Shown: positions 56,565 to 64,000 of the stretch, in pieces
How the letters are laid out: every line of letters starts with the position of its first letter
How positions within the stretch are numbered: position 1 is the stretch's first letter
Assembly: GCA_934155185.1 (NCBI GenBank)
Contig: CAKPGT010000004.1
Location: 1-64,000, forward strand
DNA from: an uncultured Bacilli bacterium
Lineage (GTDB): Bacteria; Bacillota_I; Bacilli_A; RF39; UBA660
Direction of reading: 5' to 3'
Length of the DNA: 64,000 nucleotides
Notes under the pieces: generated by a model
Databases searched by the model: none
What the model saw: only the letters and a program-made list of their open reading frames with translations
Told to the model about the DNA's origin: nothing
Made by a program: the position numbers and the translations under genes

Positions 56565-57893
56565 ATGAAAGACGTACTAAAATTTTTAGATACTTTAAAT
56601 ATAAAAAAAGACTCAAAGCTTATTGTTGCAGTATCTTATGGACCTGACTCAATGGCACTACTTAATATACTAAAGAATAAATTTGGATATTCAAGTATAG
56701 TATGTGCCCATGTGCACCATAACCATAGAAAGGAAAGCGACATAGAGGCATTAAATTTAAAATCTTTTTGTGATAGAAATAATATCATCTTTGAAATGAT
56801 GAAAATTGAAAATTATACTGGTGGAAGATTTACTGAGGAGGATGCTAGGTATAAAAGATATGCATTTTTTGAAAGCTTGTTAAAAAAATATGGTTCTAAA
56901 TATCTTTTTACGGCACACCATGGAGATGATTTAACGGAAACAGTTCTAATGAGACTAGTTAGAGGATCAAGTATCAAAGGATACGGAGGGATTCCTTTAA
57001 TTAGTAAAAGAGAAAATTATCAAATTATAAGACCACTACTATTTATAACTAAATCTGAGATAATAGATTATTGTAATAAGAATAAAATAGATTATGCAAC
57101 TGATATATCAAACGATTCAGATTATTATACAAGAAATAGATATAGAAAGTACATTTTGCCTAAGTTAAAAGAAGAAAATAAGAATGTTCATAAAAAAATA
57201 CTTAAATTTTCACTTATGTTAAATGAAAATGAAGATTATTTTAATAGGATAGTAAATAAGGTTTATAGTAAAGTTTTAAAAAGCAATTCTATTAATTTAG
57301 AAGAACTTAAAAAAGAAGAACCCTTAATTGTTAAAAGGGTTATAATGAGGTATATGTTTGATTATTATAAAGATGACATAAAAAAGATAAATGATGCACA
57401 TGTTAATGAAATTCTTAAAGCCATAAATGATAGTAAGCCTAATATAGAAATTAAATTACCAAATAAGATAAATTTAATAAAATCTTATGATAGTATATAT
57501 TTCGACAAAGAGAAGGCCTATAATAGTTATTGCTTTTTATTTAATGGTTATTTATCTTTGCCAAATAATTATTGTATAACTAAGATAGAAGATACTAGCG
57601 ATAAATCGAATTTTACTATAAGACTAAATAGCAAGGAAGTAAAATTACCATTATATGTTCGAAATAAAAGGGATGGAGATATAATTGAAATATTAAACTT
57701 AGGTGGTAAGAAAAAAATAAAAGACATATTTATTGATGGGAAAGTTCCAAAACAGATAAGAAATAATTATCCATTATTAATAGATTCAAAAGAAAATATA
57801 TTATGGATTCCAGGAATTAAGAAATCAAAATATGATAGGTCAAAAAATGGAAATTATGATATAATATTAAAGTATCAAAAGGAGGAAAAATAA
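56565..57893 (+). CDS. tilS: tRNA(Ile)-lysidine synthase TilS
   Basis: 442 residues from ATG 56565 (AGGTGG upstream). PP-loop ATPase motif 'VAVSYGPDSMALL' (S-Y-G-P-D-S, Tyr where Gly is more common), 'HHNHRKES', 'TAHHGDDLTETVLMRLVRGS', then the TilS-specific C-terminal domain 'RNKRDGDIIEILNLGGKKKIKDIFID' in pieces. It makes lysidine at C34 of tRNA-Ile so that AUA is read correctly, an essential task. Directly followed by ftsH; hpt, usually between them, is absent. Confidence 0.95.
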   Translation: MKDVLKFLDTLNIKKDSKLIVAVSYGPDSMALLNILKNKFGYSSIVCAHVHHNHRKESDIEALNLKSFCDRNNIIFEMMKIENYTGGRFTEEDARYKRYAFFESLLKKYGSKYLFTAHHGDDLTETVLMRLVRGSSIKGYGGIPLISKRENYQIIRPLLFITKSEIIDYCNKNKIDYATDISNDSDYYTRNRYRKYILPKLKEENKNVHKKILKFSLMLNENEDYFNRIVNKVYSKVLKSNSINLEELKKEEPLIVKRVIMRYMFDYYKDDIKKINDAHVNEILKAINDSKPNIEIKLPNKINLIKSYDSIYFDKEKAYNSYCFLFNGYLSLPNNYCITKIEDTSDKSNFTIRLNSKEVKLPLYVRNKRDGDIIEILNLGGKKKIKDIFIDGKVPKQIRNNYPLLIDSKENILWIPGIKKSKYDRSKNGNYDIILKYQKEEK

Positions 57894-57894
57894 T

Positions 57895-59874
57895 ATGAAA
57901 CAAAACAGTCAAAATATGAAAAAGGGTGCTTTTCCATATGCACTATTATTTTTAATAGCTATTTCGATAATGTTTTTCTATAGTATGACTAATACTTCAA
58001 ATAAAGAGTTAAGTTATAATGAATTTAATAAGGCTCTTTCAAATAATAATGTTAAAGAAGTTGTTATAACACCTAGTAGATCAGCATACACCTATCAGAT
58101 TACTGGTAAGTTAAAAGATGCTAAAGAAGGTGAAACATTTAATGTTAGAACACCACTTTCAGATACTGTTATAAATGAAATAGTAGAATCTAGTAAGGTT
58201 AAAGATTTTAAAATAATATCAAAATCGGATCCGTCTGCTAGTACTTGGTATTTATTCTTAATGAATGTTGCTCCATACTTGGTTGTAATTGGTATCGCAT
58301 TTTGGTTCTTTACTAAACAACTTAATGGTCAAAAGGGTTCTATGGATTTTGGAAGAAGTAAGGCAAAATTAAACCCAGATAATGGAAGAGTAACATTTAA
58401 AGATGTTGCGGGACTTCCTGAAGAAAAAGAGGAATTACAAGAGTTAATAGATTTTCTAAAGTATCCTAAGAAATTTCAAAAGCTAGGGGCTAGAATACCT
58501 AAAGGAGTACTATTAGTAGGTCCTCCAGGAACTGGTAAAACTTTGCTTGCAAAAGCAGTCGCTGGAGAAGCTAAAGCACCATTTTACTTTATATCAGGTT
58601 CTGACTTTGTAGAATTATATGTTGGTGTTGGAGCTAGCCGTGTAAGAGATATGTTTAAACAAGCAAAACAAAATGCACCTTGTTTAATATTTATAGATGA
58701 AATAGATGCAGTAGGTCGTCAACGTGGTACAGGTATTGGTGGAGGACATGATGAAAGAGAGCAAACACTTAACCAATTATTAACGGAAATGGACGGATTT
58801 GGAGCAAATGAAGGTATAATTATTATTGCAGCGACAAATAGACCAGATGTACTTGATCCAGCCCTTTTAAGACCAGGAAGATTTGATAGACAAGTTACTG
58901 TTGCACTTCCTGAAATGAAAGCAAGGGAAGAAATACTTAAAGTTCATGCAAGAAATAAAATATTATCAAAAGGTGTTCATTTAGATAGCATTGCTAAAAG
59001 AACTGTTGGTTTTTCAGGAGCAGACTTAGAAAACCTTCTTAATGAATCAGCTTTACTTGCTGTTAGAAGAGAAAAAAGCGCTATTACTATGTTAGAAATT
59101 GATGAAGCAATAGATAGAGTTATAATGGGACCTGCTAAGGTAACAAAAAAGTATACTGCTAAGGAAAAGAAACTAGTAGCATACCACGAAGCCGGTCATG
59201 CAGTGCTTGGAATTAAGCTTGATGATGCAAATGATGTTCAAAAAGTAACTATCATTCCACGTGGACAAGCTGGTGGATATAACTTAATGCTTCCGAAAGA
59301 AGAAAAATATACTGCAACAAAAACTGAACTATTAGAACAGATTATGGGACTTTTAGGAGGACGTGTTGCAGAAGAGGTTGTATTTGGTGAGATAACAACT
59401 GGAGCTCATAATGATTTTTCTAAGGCAACTAAGATAGCACGTAGTATGGTAACTGAATATGGAATGTCTAGCTTGGGACCAGTTCAATTAGAAACCCCTG
59501 AAGGCAGTTCATTCTTAGGAAGAGATTATAATAAAAATAGGAATTTCTCTGATCAAGTTGCACTTGAAATAGATAATGAAGTAAGAAAAATAATCAATGA
59601 ATGTTATGCTAAGGCTAAAAAGATTATTGAAAAGAATAGAGATTTACTTGATTTAATAGCAACAAGCCTAATTGAGCATGAAACATTAACTAAAGAGCAA
59701 ATCGACTATTTAGCAGAAAACGGCAAGATGCCTGAAGAAGATATGCTAGATGATGTTAACATATCAAAACTTAAGGAAATGGCTAAAGAAAAAGGAATAA
59801 AAGGCTATTCTTCAATGAGTAAGGAAGAACTAAAGAAAAATTTAGCAGGCGAGCTAAAAGAAGAAAATAAATAG
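57895..59874 (+). CDS. ftsH: ATP-dependent zinc metalloprotease FtsH
   Basis: 659 residues. Two membrane helices (about 13-32 and 116-140) with a small external domain between, AAA+ module with Walker A '[15 protein letters not shown]', Walker B '[10 protein letters not shown]', SRH '[20 protein letters not shown]' (20 residues), and zinc protease 'HEAGH' near 430. The C-terminal tail contains '[21 protein letters not shown]', a SAP/Rho-N-like segment not present in every FtsH. Membrane protein quality control. AAGGAGG precedes the start, inside tilS. Confidence 0.97.
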   Translation: MKQNSQNMKKGAFPYALLFLIAISIMFFYSMTNTSNKELSYNEFNKALSNNNVKEVVITPSRSAYTYQITGKLKDAKEGETFNVRTPLSDTVINEIVESSKVKDFKIISKSDPSASTWYLFLMNVAPYLVVIGIAFWFFTKQLNGQKGSMDFGRSKAKLNPDNGRVTFKDVAGLPEEKEELQELIDFLKYPKKFQKLGARIPKGVLLVGPPGTGKTLLAKAVAGEAKAPFYFISGSDFVELYVGVGASRVRDMFKQAKQNAPCLIFIDEIDAVGRQRGTGIGGGHDEREQTLNQLLTEMDGFGANEGIIIIAATNRPDVLDPALLRPGRFDRQVTVALPEMKAREEILKVHARNKILSKGVHLDSIAKRTVGFSGADLENLLNESALLAVRREKSAITMLEIDEAIDRVIMGPAKVTKKYTAKEKKLVAYHEAGHAVLGIKLDDANDVQKVTIIPRGQAGGYNLMLPKEEKYTATKTELLEQIMGLLGGRVAEEVVFGEITTGAHNDFSKATKIARSMVTEYGMSSLGPVQLETPEGSSFLGRDYNKNRNFSDQVALEIDNEVRKIINECYAKAKKIIEKNRDLLDLIATSLIEHETLTKEQIDYLAENGKMPEEDMLDDVNISKLKEMAKEKGIKGYSSMSKEELKKNLAGELKEENK

Positions 59875-59889
59875 CTTTAAATATAGAAT

Positions 59890-59921
59890 ATCAGAGATTG
59901 TGGGAACTTTCTCTGATTTTT
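59890..59921 (+). terminator. terminator after ftsH
   Basis: ATCAGAGA / TCTCTGAT stem (59890-59897 with 59910-59917), 12-base loop and T's. Confidence 0.8.
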
Positions 59922-59930
59922 ATTTTAGCT

Positions 59931-59959
59931 TTGACTGACTCTTACAATTGTGATATTAT
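59931..59959 (+). promoter_or_regulatory. promoter of the terminal three-gene operon
   Basis: TTGACT (59931-59936), 17 bases, TATTAT (59954-59959), preceded by TGA (extended -10). First gene starts at 60002 after AAGGGAG. Confidence 0.75.
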
Positions 59960-60001
59960 TATATTGGGATACTAGGAAGATATCAGAAGGGAGTTTGCGT
60001 A

Positions 60002-60583
60002 ATGAATAAAGAAGAGCTAGTTAATAAGATAATGGATAATTTTTATGAGGGAATGCCTGAGGATGAAAGACATTTATTAATTAGAGTACTGAATGCTGTA
60101 AAAAATAGCAAAGATGTATCGAAAGAACCATCTAAAGATTTATTTGAAATACAAAAAACTTGGGATAAAGTATCAAGTAAATTGTATAACAATAGTATTA
60201 GAAATTCAGACGTAATATTTAAAAGTAATACAAATGATTTTAAATTTGAAGACTATGCATCTAACCATGGAAAACTAGATGAAACTACTTCTGATGAGTT
60301 TAGAAAAAACGATATCAGTTATCTTAAGACCAAGGTTGAAATTTCAGACAAAAATATATATAAGCTTGAGACTAGATTGCTTGAAGATTATATAATGGCA
60401 GATGATTGTTTGAAAAACTATGAAAGTGATAAAGCCAAGAAGAAAATACTTATTTTACTAACAGAAATGGAAATATTACTTAAAATGCAAATAACTTTTC
60501 CTTCACAGCTTCCATCTTGTATCGATAGTTTAACAAGTAAAGAATCAGTTAAAAAGAGAGGGGAAATTAAACATGGTAAGTAA
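60002..60583 (+). CDS. hypothetical protein, first gene of an unrecognised operon
   Basis: 193 residues, soluble, mainly helical and charged (many Lys, Asp, Glu, Asn). The central part is poor in hydrophobic residues. I recognise no domain. It overlaps the next gene by 11 bases, so the operon is translationally coupled. It may be a small partner of the two larger products. Confidence 0.7.
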   Translation: MNKEELVNKIMDNFYEGMPEDERHLLIRVLNAVKNSKDVSKEPSKDLFEIQKTWDKVSSKLYNNSIRNSDVIFKSNTNDFKFEDYASNHGKLDETTSDEFRKNDISYLKTKVEISDKNIYKLETRLLEDYIMADDCLKNYESDKAKKKILILLTEMEILLKMQITFPSQLPSCIDSLTSKESVKKRGEIKHGK

Positions 60584-62444
60584 TGTTATAAATAAAGTTA
60601 ATGATAGCATATTAAAATCATCTGATTCTTTAAATTTAAACATAGACGAAATAAATGAATATATAGATTACCTAAAAAGAGTTAGCTCTGCCATAAAAGA
60701 ATTTTTAAATGAATATGAAAGGACGGGGAACCCTGATTTTAGTATCCTTGTTGGTTTTGAAAATTTTCTTATTGAAAACCACGTATATAAAAGTGGAGTA
60801 GATTATAATGAACTTGTATCAATTAAACTTGAGCTTAATAAGAGCTTTCCAGGTAGAATATTTGATATAGATAAAGAATTAGATGACCTACTTAGAAAAA
60901 TGCCATCTGCATTAAGAACGTCAATTAATGAATATAGAAGATATGTAACTGAAAAAAGAATAGCTATGGATAGAATTGATGAACTTAATAAAATAAAACG
61001 GTTTATTAAAAAGATAGAGGATGGATACGATATATTAGGTTCTGATGAAATAAGTTTAATAGAGCGTTTAGATATTAATGAGGAAGAACGTTTAGAATTA
61101 TATTCATATGTAGTTACTAATAATTCTAAATTAATGCTTGAAATACTTAATAGAAGAAAAGAGGCAGATAAAAAAGCAGCCAAGGAGGTAGAACGAAGAA
61201 AACTTGAAGAAGCCCGCAAAAGAAATGCTGATGATAAGCAGGCTGAGCAAAGAAACAGCGTTGAACCTAAACCTGTTATGTCTGAACACTCTTTAAGTGA
61301 ACAAGAAAAGAGTTTACTTAATTATGCAAGACATATAATAAAAGAAAATGACATCACAGACAAAAGCTTTTTAGCTTTAGTTGAAGGGTGCACACCACTA
61401 GAAATATACGAGTTTTTATATGACTATGGAGATGCTACAAATAATATAGCCTTGGTATTAAATGATGTAATCATCCCAAAGATTAATGATAGGTCGCTAA
61501 ATAATATAGAAGAAGTATTACATAAATATATATCTACTTATAGTGAAATAAAAAGAAATAATAGTATACCATGCAAGTTAAAAAATGCAAATATGCAAGA
61601 TGTACTAGAAGTAATGCAAAAGGCTGAAAATCTTATTGAATATTATAATGAGAATGAAGAGGAATTAAGTAAAACAATGATTGGATATTTTAACTCATTA
61701 AAGAATCTTCATCATGATGTTGAATTTTCAATTTTAGACGATGAGGTATTTGCAACATCTTTATTCCTTGATACATTTGCTGATTTAAAGAAGGCTGTAG
61801 ATTATATAGAAAAGTTAATGAATAGTAATAAAAAGACTAATGATGATGACAAATTAGAAGAAGATGTTTATACGGCAGAAGATTTTTATAAAGGTTCAAA
61901 TAGCATAATCTTTTTCCCACCAGGAGTTAATCTTTCTGAGCAGATTGATGAAGATGGGTCTTTAGAATCAGTTGATAAAAAAAGGGTGTTATTAAGTTTA
62001 AAGAAGTTTTGTAATAAAGAAAAAGCATATTTAGGCACTATGCATTCACATCACGTGTCTGACCATGATAATATTGATTTATTTAGAAAATTAAAAAGCT
62101 TTAGAACTGAAGAATACAGAATATTTTATAGAGTTCTTTCAGCACCTATTTTAGAAAAAATATATGGTAAAAAGCTTGATATACTGTTTGTATTTAAAGT
62201 GGGTTACGGGGAAATGAATAAGAAAAAAAAGGATAGGTTAAATAATGCAGCTAAAACAATATATTTAGCTTCAAGTGATTATATTTCACAAATTGACACT
62301 ATTTTAAAGTCAAATGATATTGAAAAAATAAAAGCCTTAGTTAATGAACAATTTGATAAAATGAATGATTATATTAAAGAAAGTAGTATTAGGCAGGATG
62401 TGCCTTCTAGTATAGGCTCTAAGGGAGGTTCTGAAGATGAATAG
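60573..62444 (+). CDS. large hypothetical protein with coiled coil and possible RelE-like C-terminal domain
   Basis: 623 residues, no membrane helix or signal. N-terminal helices (1-180), a strongly charged coiled coil at about 195-230 ('KEADKKAAKEVERRKLEEAR'), then more helices. At about 440-590 a distinct part appears: 'SIIFFPPGVN', 'RKLKSFRTEEYRIFYRVL', 'LDILFVFKVGYGEMNKKKKDR'. The last two strands followed by Lys-Val-Gly-Tyr resemble the core of RelE/HigB toxin-like domains, but the usual catalytic set is not certain. A 'MHSHHVSDHD' cluster lies just before. Overlaps the next gene by 8 bases. Function unknown. Confidence 0.7.
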   Translation: MVSNVINKVNDSILKSSDSLNLNIDEINEYIDYLKRVSSAIKEFLNEYERTGNPDFSILVGFENFLIENHVYKSGVDYNELVSIKLELNKSFPGRIFDIDKELDDLLRKMPSALRTSINEYRRYVTEKRIAMDRIDELNKIKRFIKKIEDGYDILGSDEISLIERLDINEEERLELYSYVVTNNSKLMLEILNRRKEADKKAAKEVERRKLEEARKRNADDKQAEQRNSVEPKPVMSEHSLSEQEKSLLNYARHIIKENDITDKSFLALVEGCTPLEIYEFLYDYGDATNNIALVLNDVIIPKINDRSLNNIEEVLHKYISTYSEIKRNNSIPCKLKNANMQDVLEVMQKAENLIEYYNENEEELSKTMIGYFNSLKNLHHDVEFSILDDEVFATSLFLDTFADLKKAVDYIEKLMNSNKKTNDDDKLEEDVYTAEDFYKGSNSIIFFPPGVNLSEQIDEDGSLESVDKKRVLLSLKKFCNKEKAYLGTMHSHHVSDHDNIDLFRKLKSFRTEEYRIFYRVLSAPILEKIYGKKLDILFVFKVGYGEMNKKKKDRLNNAAKTIYLASSDYISQIDTILKSNDIEKIKALVNEQFDKMNDYIKESSIRQDVPSSIGSKGGSEDE

Positions 62445-64000
62445 TATTGACAAACTATGTGAAATGCTTGAAAGTAAAAATCAGGAAAGCAGTGAAATAA
62501 TAGGCGAGTTAGAAAGTCTGCAAGTAATTCTAGAAAACCCATTAAATTACACCAGTGATTCTATTTCTAAATTAAAAGATATTTTATCTTCAGAAAACAG
62601 ATTAGATGAAAAAGAGTTAGAATTTCTATTTAAGTTTACAAGTCTTAGTGAAATAACAAAGAAATATTTCTTAAGTAAAGGACTTAAAGATTCTGAAAGA
62701 AGTATTCTTGACAGTATTGATAAAAGAATTAAAAATAGTATATCATGCTATAAATCTAATAATATTAGTATAATTAATATAAAAGAGTTATTACTTAAAT
62801 TAAAAAAACGTAGTAATGAATTTATAACTCAAGAAGAAATAAACTATATATTAAAAATTATTAAAGATGAATTAAAAACTCCTGAAAAAATAGAAATACT
62901 TATAGAAATAGATAAATATAACCAAGTTTTATTTAAAAATTATGGCTTAACTTCTAATTTGCCACTTGGTATAGATGAAGCAGAATTAATAGAAACTAAT
63001 ATAGAGATAGATAAAATTAAAGAGTTATTAAATGAATTTGGCATTGATATATCAAAGTTTAAAGATATTGAATTAAATAAGTTATCAAAATATGGCAACT
63101 TGGAAAAAATGAGAGATATTTTAGAACTACTAAGAACAGAAAAAATTATTGGTGATAATATAAAACTTTCATCAGAAATTCTCTCTAAGACTTTAATATA
63201 TTCATCAGCTCTTAACATATTATCTGTAAAGGAAAAGAATGACGTAGATTTTAGGGAGTTAGTTAGAAAAATACCAACTGTTTTGTTTCCAACTGTAAAA
63301 GAAAGTGGCAAGAAAAAAGGTGGCACTGGAGAATGGACAATTGGTAGTAGTGGTGCTATGAATAACTATATTAAGAATAGTGAATTATTAGAATCTTTAG
63401 ATATACCTTTTGAAGCGGTATGGAGACAATGCTTTTCATTCTTTTCTGCCAGCAATAAAACAATAGTAGGTAATATTAGTGATTTAGAGTTGTATGGAAT
63501 TCCTTTAGTTAGAAATGATAATGGTATTAACAACGTGTTTAGTTCGTTAAAATACTTAAATGTTATTGATGCATATGATGTTGCCTTGGAAAATAATGCT
63601 AAAGAGTATGCTCTTAATAATTTATCTGCCATATCTCCACATCTGTCATATAAATTTAGTATGATTAAACTAGCAAATAAGATGGGACTTAGTGAAGAAC
63701 AAATTTTTGGTTACTATACCACTCCAATAAGAAAACCATTTTTAAAGGAGAAAACTCTAAAAAATCATTTTATTCCTATTAATTTAGAAGAAATATATAA
63801 AGAATATGATGCAGTTAGTATAAATATTCCTAATAAGAGTATATATGACAATATATTTGATATAACCGATAATTGGCAAATACCAGCTTCTATATTTGAT
63901 GATTCTAACATAAGAGCACTTGAGAAATTTTCTGAATCTGATGATTTGTATAACTTCAATGGTACAAAAATTTCTAAAAAGAAAGTATTAAGAAGGTATG
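62437..64000 (+). CDS. hypothetical protein, cut by the window end
   Basis: Starts MNSIDKLCEMLESK at ATG 62437 (AAGGGAGG upstream) and stays open for 521 codons to the window edge. It is long, helical and soluble, with repeated Glu-Ile-Leu patterns in the first 200 residues. A more mixed part follows ('SGKKKGGTGEWTIGSSGAM', 'GIPLVRNDNGINNVF'). No domain recognised. Third gene of the operon from 60002; the rest lies outside the window. Confidence 0.75.
   Translation, partial: MNSIDKLCEMLESKNQESSEIIGELESLQVILENPLNYTSDSISKLKDILSSENRLDEKELEFLFKFTSLSEITKKYFLSKGLKDSERSILDSIDKRIKNSISCYKSNNISIINIKELLLKLKKRSNEFITQEEINYILKIIKDELKTPEKIEILIEIDKYNQVLFKNYGLTSNLPLGIDEAELIETNIEIDKIKELLNEFGIDISKFKDIELNKLSKYGNLEKMRDILELLRTEKIIGDNIKLSSEILSKTLIYSSALNILSVKEKNDVDFRELVRKIPTVLFPTVKESGKKKGGTGEWTIGSSGAMNNYIKNSELLESLDIPFEAVWRQCFSFFSASNKTIVGNISDLELYGIPLVRNDNGINNVFSSLKYLNVIDAYDVALENNAKEYALNNLSAISPHLSYKFSMIKLANKMGLSEEQIFGYYTTPIRKPFLKEKTLKNHFIPINLEEIYKEYDAVSINIPNKSIYDNIFDITDNWQIPASIFDDSNIRALEKFSESDDLYNFNGTKISKKKVLRRY

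Overview
The window is AT-rich chromosomal DNA around a replication origin. It probably comes from a gut-type, low-GC Bacilli relative close to the Erysipelotrichales/Mollicutes branch. Three things point there: the Firmicutes order of the housekeeping genes, the sporulation-associated genes (bofA, spoVT, yabG, veg, yabP, yabQ, sigH), and an Asn in RpoB where E. coli has the rifampicin-contact His526, as in spiroplasmas. TGG is used for Trp and TGA only as stop, so the standard bacterial code applies.

Layout. 1-1811 is an accessory end with an SMI1/KNR4-like immunity gene, a small orphan ORF and a glycosyltransferase remnant, where many Firmicutes carry parA/parB/noc. 1812-8977 runs leftward: rpmH, rnpA, yidC, jag, mnmE, a DUF1016 nuclease, mnmG, rsmG. 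8978-9450 and 10804-10946 form a bipartite oriC around dnaA. 9451-31432 runs rightward with replication, repair, tRNA and rRNA maintenance genes: dnaA, dnaN, a short comK, recF, gyrB, gyrA, SRP RNA, tadA, dnaX, ybaB, recR, bofA, holB, ricT, trmN6, pth, mfd, spoVT, tatD, a 3D-domain protein and rsmA. Five parS sites lie between gyrA and the middle of dnaX. 31482-41700 contains yabG and veg, then an accessory block, then yabP/yabQ. 41756-59874 holds divIC, mrnC, rlmB, sigH, secE-nusG, rplKA, rplJL, a pseudokinase-like gene, an rsmC-type methylase, rpoBC, tilS and ftsH. 60002 to the window end is an unrecognised three-gene operon, cut off at the right edge.

The most interesting part is 32465-34639. 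A GNAT-radical SAM-SPASM fusion enzyme overlaps by four bases a 49-residue acidic peptide gene with a Cys-Asp-Cys motif and two Tyr. This looks like a minimal RiPP (ribosomally made, modified peptide) cassette. It has its own promoter with a dyad over the -35, a leader hairpin, and about 101-bp direct repeats on both sides, as if it had been inserted into (and could loop out of) the veg/adhesin intergenic region. Next to it are two large surface proteins, one with a thioester adhesin domain.

Other points worth attention: sigH has no ATG, GTG or TTG start and seems to begin at ACG or ATT right after a strong Shine-Dalgarno; comK sits between dnaN and recF and lacks the C-terminal third; parS sites are written into the dnaX reading frame. 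Several neighbours usual in Bacillus (yaaA, fin, rnmV, yabN/yabO, spoIIE, hpt, rpmG) are missing from their expected places.
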